Part shown: positions 11,892 through 20,979 of the stretch, piece after piece
Position numbering within the stretch: the first letter of the stretch is position 1
Layout of the letters: each line of letters opens with the position of its first letter
Assembly: GCF_020360975.1 (NCBI RefSeq)
Contig: NW_025408671.1
Coordinates: 3,100,001-3,164,000, forward strand
Reading direction: 5' to 3'
Length of the DNA: 64,000 bases
Source: Hirsutella rhossiliensis
Lineage: Eukaryota; Ascomycota; Sordariomycetes; Hypocreales; Ophiocordycipitaceae
The notes under the pieces: model-generated
Told to the model about the DNA's origin: nothing
The model's database searches: none
Seen by the model: the letters and a program-made list of their open reading frames with translations, nothing else
Position numbers and translations under genes: made by a program

Positions 11892-14232
11892 ATGGTGTCC
11901 GACGAGCACTACGAGCTGTGCCTGCCTATCCTGCAGGACCCCGCCCTCGAAGACGAAGACAAGACGGACAAGCTCGAGGAGCTCCTCAAAAAGGAGACCA
12001 GCCTGACGGGCGCCTCTCTCGACAATGTCGTCCTCGATGCCATGTGGAGATATCGCGAGGCCGGAGGTGCGTCGGCCTCGCCTCCACCCATCCGCCAGTC
12101 CATCCTCCGCCGCCCTTCTCCGGCCTCCTGGCGCGGCTCCCCAACGCCCCTGACTGGGTCCCCGCGCCTCGGCGTGAGTCCCCTGGCACCCCCCGGCTTC
12201 GTCCCCTCCACCTTCAACCGGACCATGTCGTCGACGGCCTCGCCCTTCTCGTCTCCCCGGGCCTCTCCGCGTCTCGCCCTGGCGACGCCCGCCATACCCC
12301 ACAGCCCGAACCTCAACGCCTACGAATTTGCGAGCGACTCCACCCCCGCCGCCGAGATCCTCGGTGACTACCAGACGGAGAACGTGGAATGGCTCGTCAA
12401 TGACGATGCCGCCAGCGTCTCCTCATCGGTCGGCGCATCGAGCGGCCTCAACGCCGCCGCCCCAGAGTTTTCGTCCGTGTCCTCGCTGCAGGCTGACATG
12501 TCTCCCTATGACATGCTACGCTCCATTCTTGGACAGACCCGGACTGACGAGGACATTGAGGCTGCGCTCGCCATGCATGGCTACGATCTGAGCGCCACCA
12601 TTGCGTCCATCATGGAGAATCAAACCCAGGACGATGGGCCCATGGCCCTGCCCATGGACGAGCCACGCAGCGTCGTGGTCGGCAAGTCCATTTCCGCCGA
12701 CGGACGCCCATCGACGCCTGCCAGCCAGCAAAAGACGGGCGTCATTTGTAAGTTTTACATGTCGACGGGTCAGTGTCTCCGCGCAGACTGCCGCTTCAGC
12801 CACGATCTGAGCAGTCACCTTTGCAAGTATGTCGGACTTGTTTCTCCCACTCACGGCGTTGCCCGCCGATGCAGCCGCTCCTCTTTCCATTGCCTTTGCT
12901 GATCCTCGAATCCCCTACAGATACTGGGTCATGGGAAACTGCCTTGCCGGCGATACCTGCATCTTCTCTCACGACCCTTCCAAGTTGGTGAATAAGCTTG
13001 GACTGGACGAGAGCTCGGCCAAAGTGCAGAGCAGCCTTCAGCTCCAGGACATGAACTCTTTCCCCTGCCTGCGGCCAGAAACCCCCAGTTTCAGGGGTGG
13101 CTTCCCCGCAGATGCCAATGCCAACGTCGCGAGTTTCACCCCGCCGCTGGGACCGCGTCACTTGCACGGGACGGAGAGCCCCCGCCTGCGGTCACGGCCG
13201 GGCAGCCGACATCAGGCAAAGGACACGACTGCGTCTGCCCCGGCGCTCGACGACAACGAAGCCTTTCCGTGCTTGGGCTCGGCTTCGACGAAGCAAGGCA
13301 AGAAGCACCACGGCAAGCGTGGCGGGCATGGCCACGGCCACAAGGAGAACCTTGCTCCGAGCTCCTTGGCGGAAATCGTCAAGAGGACGCCATCCCCCGC
13401 TCCAGGCGCGTCTCGCCCCGAATCCCGGAGGTCGGGACACAACGGAGGCGTCGTCCCGCTCCGGAACGGCGAGAGCAGCGCGGCCTCGCAGGCGATCCCC
13501 TGCCCCAAGCAAATTCCCTGGCTAGAGACGGGAGAGCTGGCGAACAAGGCGTATCTCAAAGCCCGACAAGACGCCATCAAGCATGGCGGGCTTCGGAACA
13601 AGTTTCTGCAGAGGCAAGTCATCCATTGCCGGCGTGATGGCCTCGGGCTAACAGGAAGGAACAGTGCAGCGCAGGCGTGGAACCGCAACGATGCGAGAGC
13701 GGCAAAGGCCCTCAGCCTTCGAGGCCAGAGCGAAAACGACCTGATGCGGAAAGCACATCGCGAGGCGGCGCGCGAGCTGTACGAACAACGTAACAAGGGC
13801 GGCATGAACAAGGCGTCGGAGACATATGTGGATCTCCACGGCCTCCATCCCGAAGAAGCGGTGGAATACCTGGAGAAGGTGCTGATGGAGAATAGCAGGG
13901 TGGCGAGACCCGTGTACGCCATCACGGGCACCGGGCATCACAGCAAGAACGGCAAGGACAAGGTGGGCAGGGCGATCCGCGGCTTTCTCAACGAATGGCG
14001 ATATGCGTACCGCGAGTTCTCGGTGCCGGGGGACCGCAACAGCATGGGCGGGATACTGGGCATCGATGCCCGCAGCTGGGACAAGTCGCTGGGCCGAGAA
14101 GGGGGGGCGGGAGCGGGAGCGGGCGAGGATGCCGAGGCGGTGGACATTCTCAGCCAGGGCGTGGAAATTGGGGACGGCAAGGTCAGGCTGTTGGTCCGGG
14201 ACGCGCCCAAGGGGCCGAGCGGGCGGCGATGA
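11892..14232 (+). CDS. CCCH zinc finger / SMR domain protein (Cue2/N4BP2-like tail)
   Basis: Predicted RNA-binding protein with a C-terminal SMR domain. SMR proteins such as yeast Cue2 cleave mRNA at stalled ribosomes; that role here is inference. Preferred exons are 11892-12826, 12921-13613 and 13665-14232; total 731 aa. A helical CUE-like stretch is visible near SPYDMLRSILGQTRTDEDIE. Two CCCH fingers follow (CKFYMSTGQCLRADCRFSH and CKYWVMGNCLAGDTCIFSH), the second spanning intron 1. The SMR domain contains YVDLHGLHPEEA and ITGTGHHSKNG. Intron 2 (13614-13664) is a GC-AG intron of 51 nt with a GGCTAAC branch-like site. It is a multiple of three with no stop, so unspliced mRNA would add 17 residues. 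Splicing gives KFLQSAAQAW, the form expected for the family. Confidence 0.9.
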
Positions 14233-15129
14233 AGCAAAGAGGATAATTAAAGCAGTAAAAGCACAGAAACGCCCGACTTGCAGAGACGGCGAGGAGGCAG
14301 ACGAAGATGTGATGGAGCCGATGGGTTGCCAGTGCCCTGTCCCTGCTACGCTGTCGGGGCATCGTCGGCCGAGAGTCTGGAGAAGTGTCCAGGGAAGCGT
14401 CTATGCGGTTCCCATGCATAGCCTGCCTGGCTGGTGATGCGCCGTGTCCAGGTACCTGCGTACGGTGGAGGGCGATGCATCCATGCATGCACCCATGCAG
14501 CGATGAGTTTCACCGCGCCTCAAGTGTGTGACGTAAGAGGCCCCCTGGGGGTTTTAAAGTTCACCTCGTCGGAAAAGCCTCATCCTTAGCTGTGTCTTTA
14601 ACTTCTCTCTTCTTCTTCCTTTTCTTCTTCTTCCTCTTCCTCCTCTTCCTCTTCCCCGCGCTGCTTCCCCCCATCTATCGGCTGTCCTCGTCTGCCTTCG
14701 CCTTCTGGGCCGCTGCGTTGGCTGCGAACACAGCAAACCTGTCGACCGAGGCGCGCGTGCCAGGACGAGACGAGCAAAGACGAAGAAGTGCAGCGCCGAC
14801 CCCAGAGACCCGATTGAAGCTCGAGAGAGCCTCGGCCCGCAATCATCGTCGGGGGAAAGGAAGAAGAAGAAGAAAATCCGACTCTCTTGCTTTTGCTGCC
14901 GCTGTCCTTTGGCTAGCTGCTCCCCTTCTCTCCCTCCGTTGCCTTCACTTTTTCGCCCCCTCTGCTTAGCGCTCTGTCACTCGTCGTCGCGTCTTCGGGG
15001 CAATCGGCATGGAACGGTAGGAAGCCGGGGGACCTCGAGCTACGCCGGTTTGACCTTGCGCCTACTTCCTCGGGACCAACGAGCGACCACCGCCGCTCTT
15101 CTCCCCCCCCTCGTCACCCCACGACAGAC
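14233..15129. other. Intergenic and pyrimidine-rich 5' leader of the TVP38-like gene
   Basis: No gene is supported. A long (TTC/TCC)n polypyrimidine tract lies at about 14597-14665, typical of a fungal promoter or leader upstream of the plus-strand gene. Confidence 0.45.
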
Positions 15130-16494
15130 ATGGCGCTGGAGCTCACCGAGACCGGCCGGGGCGGCGGCAGCGCCGGCGGGCCCCCGCCGCGGCCGTCGCT
15201 GTCCTCGTCGCACTCGTCGTCGTCGTCGCCGCCGCCGCTGCTGACCGAATCCCCCTCGCCGCCGTCGCCCTCGTCGCCCTCGTCGCTGCCGCCCTGGTCG
15301 CGCGGCACCCGCATGTCGCCCTACTCGCGGGCCCCCGACCGCCTCTCCTCGGGCCGCCCTCTCCGCTCGCTCTCCTCGCGCGGGCCTCCTCCGCCACGAC
15401 GCCAACGACCCGCATACCACCCGGCCGAGCTGCTGCGCGCCGCGCGGGCCGCGGGCGAGCGCCTCGCGCGGGCCTTTATACGCCTGACGCCCGCCCAGCG
15501 CGCCCTCGCCGCCGCCGCGGGCGCCGCCGGCCTCGTCGCCCTGGTGCTCGCCGTCGTCTACTCTCACCGCTTCTTCGCCTGGCTGACGCCGCACGCGCGG
15601 GCGTGGCGCGAGCGCCGCGGCGGCTGGCTGCTCGTCTTCGCCCTCATCTTCGCCGCCGCCTTCCCGCCCCTCGTCGGCTACTCGACGGCCACGACGCTCG
15701 CCGGCTTCGTCTACGGCTTCCCCGCCGGCTGGCCGCTTGCCGCCGCCGCCTGCGTCGCCGGCAGCCTGTGCGCCTTTCTCGCCAGCAGGACCGTCCTCAG
15801 CGCCTACGTCGACCGCCTCGTCGGCCGCGACCACCGCTTCGTCGCCCTCGGCCAGGTCCTCCGCCGCGATGGCCTCTGGTGCCTCACCGGCATTCGCTTC
15901 TGCCCGCTGCCCTATAGCCTGAGCAACGGCTTCCTCGCCACCATTCCCAGCATCACCCCCCTGGCCTTTACCCTCTCCACGGCGCTCTCGAGGTATATCT
16001 CTCCCCCCCCATCATTCTTCAAGCTGCGAGCACAAGCTGACCCTAACCCCCACAGCCCCAAGCTCCTCGTCCACGTCTTCATCGGCAGCCGCCTCGCCGC
16101 CCTCGCCGACAAGGGCAACTCGATGACGGCCGGCGACAAGGCCATCAACTATCTTAGCATGTTCCTCGGCAGCGCCGTCGGCATCGGCGTCGGCCTCATC
16201 ATCTACCGCCGCACCGCCGCCCGCGCCGCCCAGCTGGCCCGCGAGGGCGCCGCCGACCTGGACGCAGACGACGACTTCGACGCCGCCGCCGAGCAGGCAG
16301 ACGCCGGCTACCACGACTCCGATGCCGCCCTGCTGGACCCGGAAGATGCCGCCGCCGTCATGCTCGACGACGACTTGCTGCCGTGGGACGCCGACGGCAC
16401 CAGCGGCGCCCCGCCTCCACGGTACGAGGATGAAGACCGCGGCGCCGGCCAGGGCAAGTACAATGGGCGTCCCGACGATGCCTCTGCTGTATGA
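15130..16494 (+). CDS. TVP38: TVP38/TMEM64 family Golgi membrane protein
   Basis: Polytopic VTT-domain (DedA-like) protein of the Golgi; the family is linked to vesicle traffic and lipid scrambling. Exons 15130-15992 and 16056-16494 flank a 63-nt GT-AG intron; total 433 aa. The intron is a multiple of three and open, so an unspliced reading frame also exists. The N-terminal 85 residues are low-complexity G/S/P-rich and extremely GC-rich. After a first TM (ALAAAAGAAGLVALVLAVVY), the VTT core shows FPPLVGYSTATTLAGFVYGF, then GLWCLTGIRFCPLPYSLSNG, and a last TM after MTAGDKAINYLSMFLGSAVG. The C-terminal tail is acidic, with DDDLLPWD-type clusters. The order and the R-x-CP-LPYSLSNG signature support TVP38 over other DedA proteins. 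Confidence 0.92.
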   Translation: MALELTETGRGGGSAGGPPPRPSLSSSHSSSSSPPPLLTESPSPPSPSSPSSLPPWSRGTRMSPYSRAPDRLSSGRPLRSLSSRGPPPPRRQRPAYHPAELLRAARAAGERLARAFIRLTPAQRALAAAAGAAGLVALVLAVVYSHRFFAWLTPHARAWRERRGGWLLVFALIFAAAFPPLVGYSTATTLAGFVYGFPAGWPLAAAACVAGSLCAFLASRTVLSAYVDRLVGRDHRFVALGQVLRRDGLWCLTGIRFCPLPYSLSNGFLATIPSITPLAFTLSTALSRYISPPPSFFKLRAQADPNPHSPKLLVHVFIGSRLAALADKGNSMTAGDKAINYLSMFLGSAVGIGVGLIIYRRTAARAAQLAREGAADLDADDDFDAAAEQADAGYHDSDAALLDPEDAAAVMLDDDLLPWDADGTSGAPPPRYEDEDRGAGQGKYNGRPDDASAV

Positions 16495-17040
16495 GTGAGG
16501 AAGGATGTGCTCATGAAGGGGAAACGGGCACTGCTTCATGAGCCGCCCCGATGTCGCCCTTGGTTCGTAATGTTAGATCGGTTGGCTTTATTGAATCGGC
16601 TCGACCCCTCAGCTGGAAATAGATCAAACCCGCCGAGTCTCGCAAGAGTTCTGGGTCGGCAACACGCATGCATGTATTTATAAGGACTGATCTACTACAG
16701 TGTGTTGAGGTACATGTCCCCATACACGAAAATAGTTCATCCTGGAAAGCGGACACTCATGTTTACAAGAGACAAGAAAAGGACAACGCCATGTCTGTCA
16801 AAGCAGTCATAATCATCTCAATTTGGGCAATCTGCTTGCATCCTTGTGTCGAGCTTTTGACTTCACATGCCCCTGTGTCTTGAATGCCCATTGCCGTATT
16901 CGCCGCCTTCCAAACGCCGTCGCTCAAAAAAATCACGCTGAGGATAACCGAGGGAAAGAAAAGTCGAATCAAGATCCTGTAAAGATCAAACACGCTTCAT
17001 GGCTGGAAAGACTGGAGTCCAAGGGTCATAAAAATGCAAA
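16495..17040. other. Intergenic, convergent 3' ends
   Basis: The 3' flanks of TVP38 and of the minus-strand CP-motif gene lie here. The segment is lower in GC than its neighbours. No coding evidence was found. Confidence 0.5.
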
Positions 17041-18681
17041 TCATGAGTTCCCGCGGTCCTGGTTGAGAAACTGGATAGCCTGCTCCATCGGATAGCCGAT
17101 AAAGACAGGCCCCGTGAAAATCATTTGTGGTGCGCCGCCTTGCCCCGTCTTGAATGAGCTGGGGTTTACGAAAGCAGGCTGAGGCGCGGGCGAAGGAGAT
17201 GGCGGTGGCATGGCCGCATGGGCTGCAGTAAAAGGTGCGTCCCGGATCACTTGCGGGGTGGGGCTGGCCCTGGTTTCGCCTTTGGGGTGCAAGCCAAGGC
17301 CGTTGAGAGCAGCAAGCTTGGTATGGTCAAAGGGGCACTTGCCGCCCGTGACAGGAGCCTGTGTGCTTCGGGTTGGGCTAGGCATACGTACGGGGGCGGG
17401 CGGGGGCGACGGCGGATGTTGTTGCTCAGGGCCAGAGACCTCGTAGATAGGGACGGAGATGCCCCATGGTCGACTGGGGGACTCTCCGACGCGGACCTCC
17501 TTGAGCGGCCTGTCGAAATGGGCCTGACGCTCGCCGTCGGCGAGACCCGCCTTGTTGTCGGCATCGGACTCGGCCGTACCGCTGACGGCCTGGGCCCAGT
17601 TCTCGACGCGCTCGTTAGAGGCTCTGTCCACATCACTCCGATGCGGCAACTCCTCTTCCTCCTCGGGAAGCATCGACTGATGGATTTGGCCAAGTCCCTC
17701 AATCATGCTGACGATGTTGCCGTACTTGGAGTCCAGTTTCTTGATCTGCTCTTCGTTCTTCTGGTAGCGTCGAAGGCACACTTCGTGGCTGCGCGGCAGC
17801 TCATGCTTGTGCGTCTCGACGTAGTGGGCAATCTCCTCGGCTGAGTGCTTGTCCATGAATCGAATGGGACACTTGCTGGCGGCAGTGCCACTCGGCGGCG
17901 GCTGAGAGGCCGACTCGTCGTACATGGCTGCGCAGATGGGATCCGCTGAATGGGGGACAGACTGGTCATGTTCACCAAGTTGCGACGCAGGCCCGTCATC
18001 GTCAGCCGCCGACTGCCGGCTGAAGGGACATTGCAGGTTGCCCTTCTTGCCCTCGATAGTAAAGTCCTGTTCCAGGGCCGTCGACATGGACGTCTGGAGA
18101 TGCGACGTATGCGACAAGGACTCCCTGCTGGAGCCCGTCGTTTTGCTGGGTTCGGCGAGGGAGACAAGCTGGGTGGCGGCGCGGCGTCCGTCGCGGATGA
18201 CGAGGGCGATGTGATGCTGCGACTGGGGAGAGGAGCGCTGAGGAAGAGGAACGGGAGAGGTGTCGTCGACGGAAGTGTGCGGAGGCAGCTGCAGCTTTGC
18301 GAGCGTCTCGGCTATCTCCGGCGTTGACGGCGCATATTTGTCGGCCAGGTATTGGAACTGTGGGAGGGTTAGCGCCAAAGGCCCCGAATAATGGCGACGG
18401 AAATGAAAAGAGACGCGACGCGGCAGATGGGTCAGAGAAATAAGAGTTTGTCAGTCTCGGCAGGCGAGCTGCTCGTGATCTAGAGCTAATGATATCTCAT
18501 CATGTTTTTCTGTCCACGTCTCGTCTCGGGATGGATGGAATAGCGGGAAAATCATTACCTGCTCGTGGGCAAAACGCAGCTTGTGTTCGAGGACCGTCTT
18601 GCGGTCGGCCAGGATCTGGACCTCGTCGGCCAGGGCATTGAAAGCATCGGCCAGAGTGTGGGAGAGTCGCAGATGGTCCAT
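17041..18681 (-). CDS. Unrecognised fungal protein with CP motifs
   Basis: Function unknown. Exons are 18681-18559 (41 codons) and 18357-17041, joined across a 199-nt intron in phase 0; total 479 aa. The N-terminus (MDHLRLSHTLADAFNALADE onward) is a predicted helical coiled coil running into FQYLADKYAPSTPEIAETL. Three cysteine-proline motifs are spaced along the chain: QCPFSR (near 18025), KCPIRF (near 17866) and KCPFDH (17323-17340). The central block after KCPIRF is the best-structured part: it holds several His residues, a second Cys (SHEVCLRRYQ) and a helix with KKLDSKYGNIVSMIEGLGQ. The rest is P/S-rich and looks disordered. KCPFDH resembles the heme regulatory motif of HAP1-type proteins, but zinc binding or chance are alternatives. 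No known domain name is claimed. Confidence 0.8.
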
Positions 18682-19539
18682 GCCCAGGACGACACGGGAT
18701 GGACAGTGATGGGGAGAGGGAGAGAGGGGGAAGAGGAGAGGAGAGGAGAGGAACTGGAGAAAAGTAGGTGGATGGGGAGGAAGGAAAAGTGACGGGGCAG
18801 AAAAAAGCAAGGCAGGCGGTGGGAGGACCAGGACGTTGAAGAAAGTGTCTGGCTGGTACTGCGCCCTGACAGGCACCCGAAAGGCTGCGGCTGCTGGGGC
18901 GGGGCAGCTCGGGGTGTCACAGCATCTCAGGTACCTGTAGGCGGTGCCGTGGCAGGCAGAGACAAGGCGGTTTGAGTTTGCGAGGCCGGCACTTTGTTTA
19001 GTCATGGAGCCGAAAAAGTACAGGACCCCCGCCCGGTACAGACCGAGTACATGCGGTTGTTCACTCACTTGTGGGCGCGAGTGTCGGGCGGAATCTCCGA
19101 CGCGTCAGTGCTGTGCCTTGGCGCAGACACAGGCTCCACAGAGCCTGGCGGTACCTGCTGTAGCCTGTACGTGCATTGGTCGGCATGCCTGTGGCCAGTG
19201 GAGCTGCCTGTCTTCTCCCCCAAGTCCCCGTCTCCAACCACCGTCGCATCACGAAGCAAGGGAAGTGAGCGACTTTTCACCTCGGCCAAGGGGCAGTATA
19301 ATTGATCAAAGCTCTCTGCTCCCCATTCATGTACTGTACATACTAGGTAGCTCAGCTGTAAATTGCTCGCCTGCATGGAGAGGGGGGGAGGGGGGAAGAG
19401 CCTATTTCTCAACGTCCTCTCTTCTGCTCTTCCTCGTAACGACAGCAAAACCCTCACTCACCCCCTCCGCCCCCTCCAAGGAGCCCTTCCAAGGATCCCC
19501 TCTCCCCCTCTCCCACCTCCAACACGCAGCTCACGCACA
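18682..19539. other. Divergent promoter region
   Basis: Lies between the divergent starts of the CP-motif gene (-) and the aminopeptidase-like gene (+). A purine/pyrimidine-biased tract is present at 18710-18790. Open frames here have no recognisable content. Confidence 0.45.
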
Positions 19540-20979
19540 ATGGCCGCCATGGACATTCCGCCGGCCAAGCTGCTCAGCAGCAAGAGCCATGTTTTGCCCG
19601 GCCAGCTCCTCGTCACCGAGCTCTTCTTCCAGGTGCCCCTCGACTACGCCAACCCTTCGGTCGGCACCATCACCCTCTTTGCCCGCCGCGCAAGCAAGCG
19701 TGAGCGGCCCATCTTCCCTCCCGAAGACGACGAAGGCCACCACAATGACGACGACGGCGACGACGACAAGTCCTCCCCGCCCAAGCCCTACATGGTCTAC
19801 CTCGAGGGCGGGCCCGGCTTCGGCAACCGTGAGCCTCAAGAGCACCCCCTCACCCGCGCCGTCCTCCCCCGTGGCTACCAGGTGCTGTTCCTTGACCACC
19901 GCGGCGTCGGCATGAGCACCCCCGTGTCCACCGCCATGCTTGCAAAGCTGGGCGACGCCGACGCCCAGGCCCGCTACCTGCGCCTCATGCGCCAGGACAA
20001 CACGGTCCGTGACTGCGAGGCCGTCCGCAAGTGTCTCACCGACGGCTGGCCCGCGTCTAAGGCTTCGTGGTCCATCTTCGGCCAGTCCTACGGCGGCTTC
20101 GTCTCCCTGTCCTACCTCTCCATGTACCCGCAAGGCCTCCGCGAGGTCTTCCTCACCGGCGGCCTCGCTCCCGTCGGCAAGACCATCGACCAGGTCTACC
20201 GCGCCACGTTTGGCAGGACGGCCGAGCGTAACAAGCAGTATTTTGCAAAGTTCCCCGAGGACGTCAAGGTCCTCCGCCAGCTTGCCGCTTACATCGAGAA
20301 CCAGGGCGGCATCTCCCTCCCCGCCGGCGGCTCTCTGACGGTGCCCCGTCTGCTCACCAGCGGCATCGCCTTTGGAGGCCACGGCGGCTTTGACAGCGTC
20401 CACAGCCTCCTCCTCCATCTCAAGACGTCCCTCGACCAGCTGGGCTTCTTCACGCGCGCCGCCCTCCAGGCCGTCGAGGCCTTCACCACTTTTGACTCGA
20501 ACATCATCTATGCCATCCTCCACGAGGCCATCTACTGCGACGGTCCCGGCCAAGCCTCCAACTGGTCCGCCTATCGCATCGGTCGGGACCGCGAGCCCTT
20601 TTCCTGGCTCAACCCTGGATGCGACTGCTCCAACCCCGACCAGCCGCTGTATTTTTCGGGCGAGATGATCTTTCCGCTCCACTTTGAGACGTACCCAGAG
20701 CTCATTCCCCTGCGTCAAGTTGCCGAGAAGCTGGCTACGGCCGATGACTGGCCACGCCTGTATGACGAGCAGCAGCTGCGCAACAACTCGGTCCCCGTGT
20801 ACGCCATGTCGTACGTCGAGGACATGTACGTCGACTACGACTTTGCCAGGCAGACTGCCAAGCTTGTCAAGGGTACCAAGGTGGCCGAGACCAACATGAT
20901 GTACCACTCTGCCCTGCGGGCCAAGTCGGAAGAAGTGCTGCAAACCCTGTTCAGCTTGAGGGACGACGTTCTCGACTGA
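19540..20979 (+). CDS. Prolyl aminopeptidase-like alpha/beta hydrolase (peptidase S33)
   Basis: Predicted serine exopeptidase releasing N-terminal proline, cytosolic because no signal peptide is visible. It is a single exon of 479 aa. After an N-terminal strand region there is an acidic insert (EDDEGHHNDDDGDDDK). The oxyanion-hole motif YLEGGPGFGN and FLDHRGVGMS follow. The nucleophile elbow is FGQSYGGF with the catalytic Ser in GxSxGG. Downstream is a cap domain, then a likely catalytic Asp in YVEDMYVDYDF and a His in MMYHSALRAKS. The order GGPG, DxRG, GQSYGG is the S33 proline iminopeptidase pattern. The start at 19540 (ACAATGG context) is preferred over the open frame back to 19363, which is low-complexity. 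Confidence 0.92.
   Translation: MAAMDIPPAKLLSSKSHVLPGQLLVTELFFQVPLDYANPSVGTITLFARRASKRERPIFPPEDDEGHHNDDDGDDDKSSPPKPYMVYLEGGPGFGNREPQEHPLTRAVLPRGYQVLFLDHRGVGMSTPVSTAMLAKLGDADAQARYLRLMRQDNTVRDCEAVRKCLTDGWPASKASWSIFGQSYGGFVSLSYLSMYPQGLREVFLTGGLAPVGKTIDQVYRATFGRTAERNKQYFAKFPEDVKVLRQLAAYIENQGGISLPAGGSLTVPRLLTSGIAFGGHGGFDSVHSLLLHLKTSLDQLGFFTRAALQAVEAFTTFDSNIIYAILHEAIYCDGPGQASNWSAYRIGRDREPFSWLNPGCDCSNPDQPLYFSGEMIFPLHFETYPELIPLRQVAEKLATADDWPRLYDEQQLRNNSVPVYAMSYVEDMYVDYDFARQTAKLVKGTKVAETNMMYHSALRAKSEEVLQTLFSLRDDVLD

Noticed and set aside
15040..15834. 264-codon minus-strand open frame, Arg/Gly-rich
   Set aside because: Shadow of the GC-rich TVP38 N-terminus.
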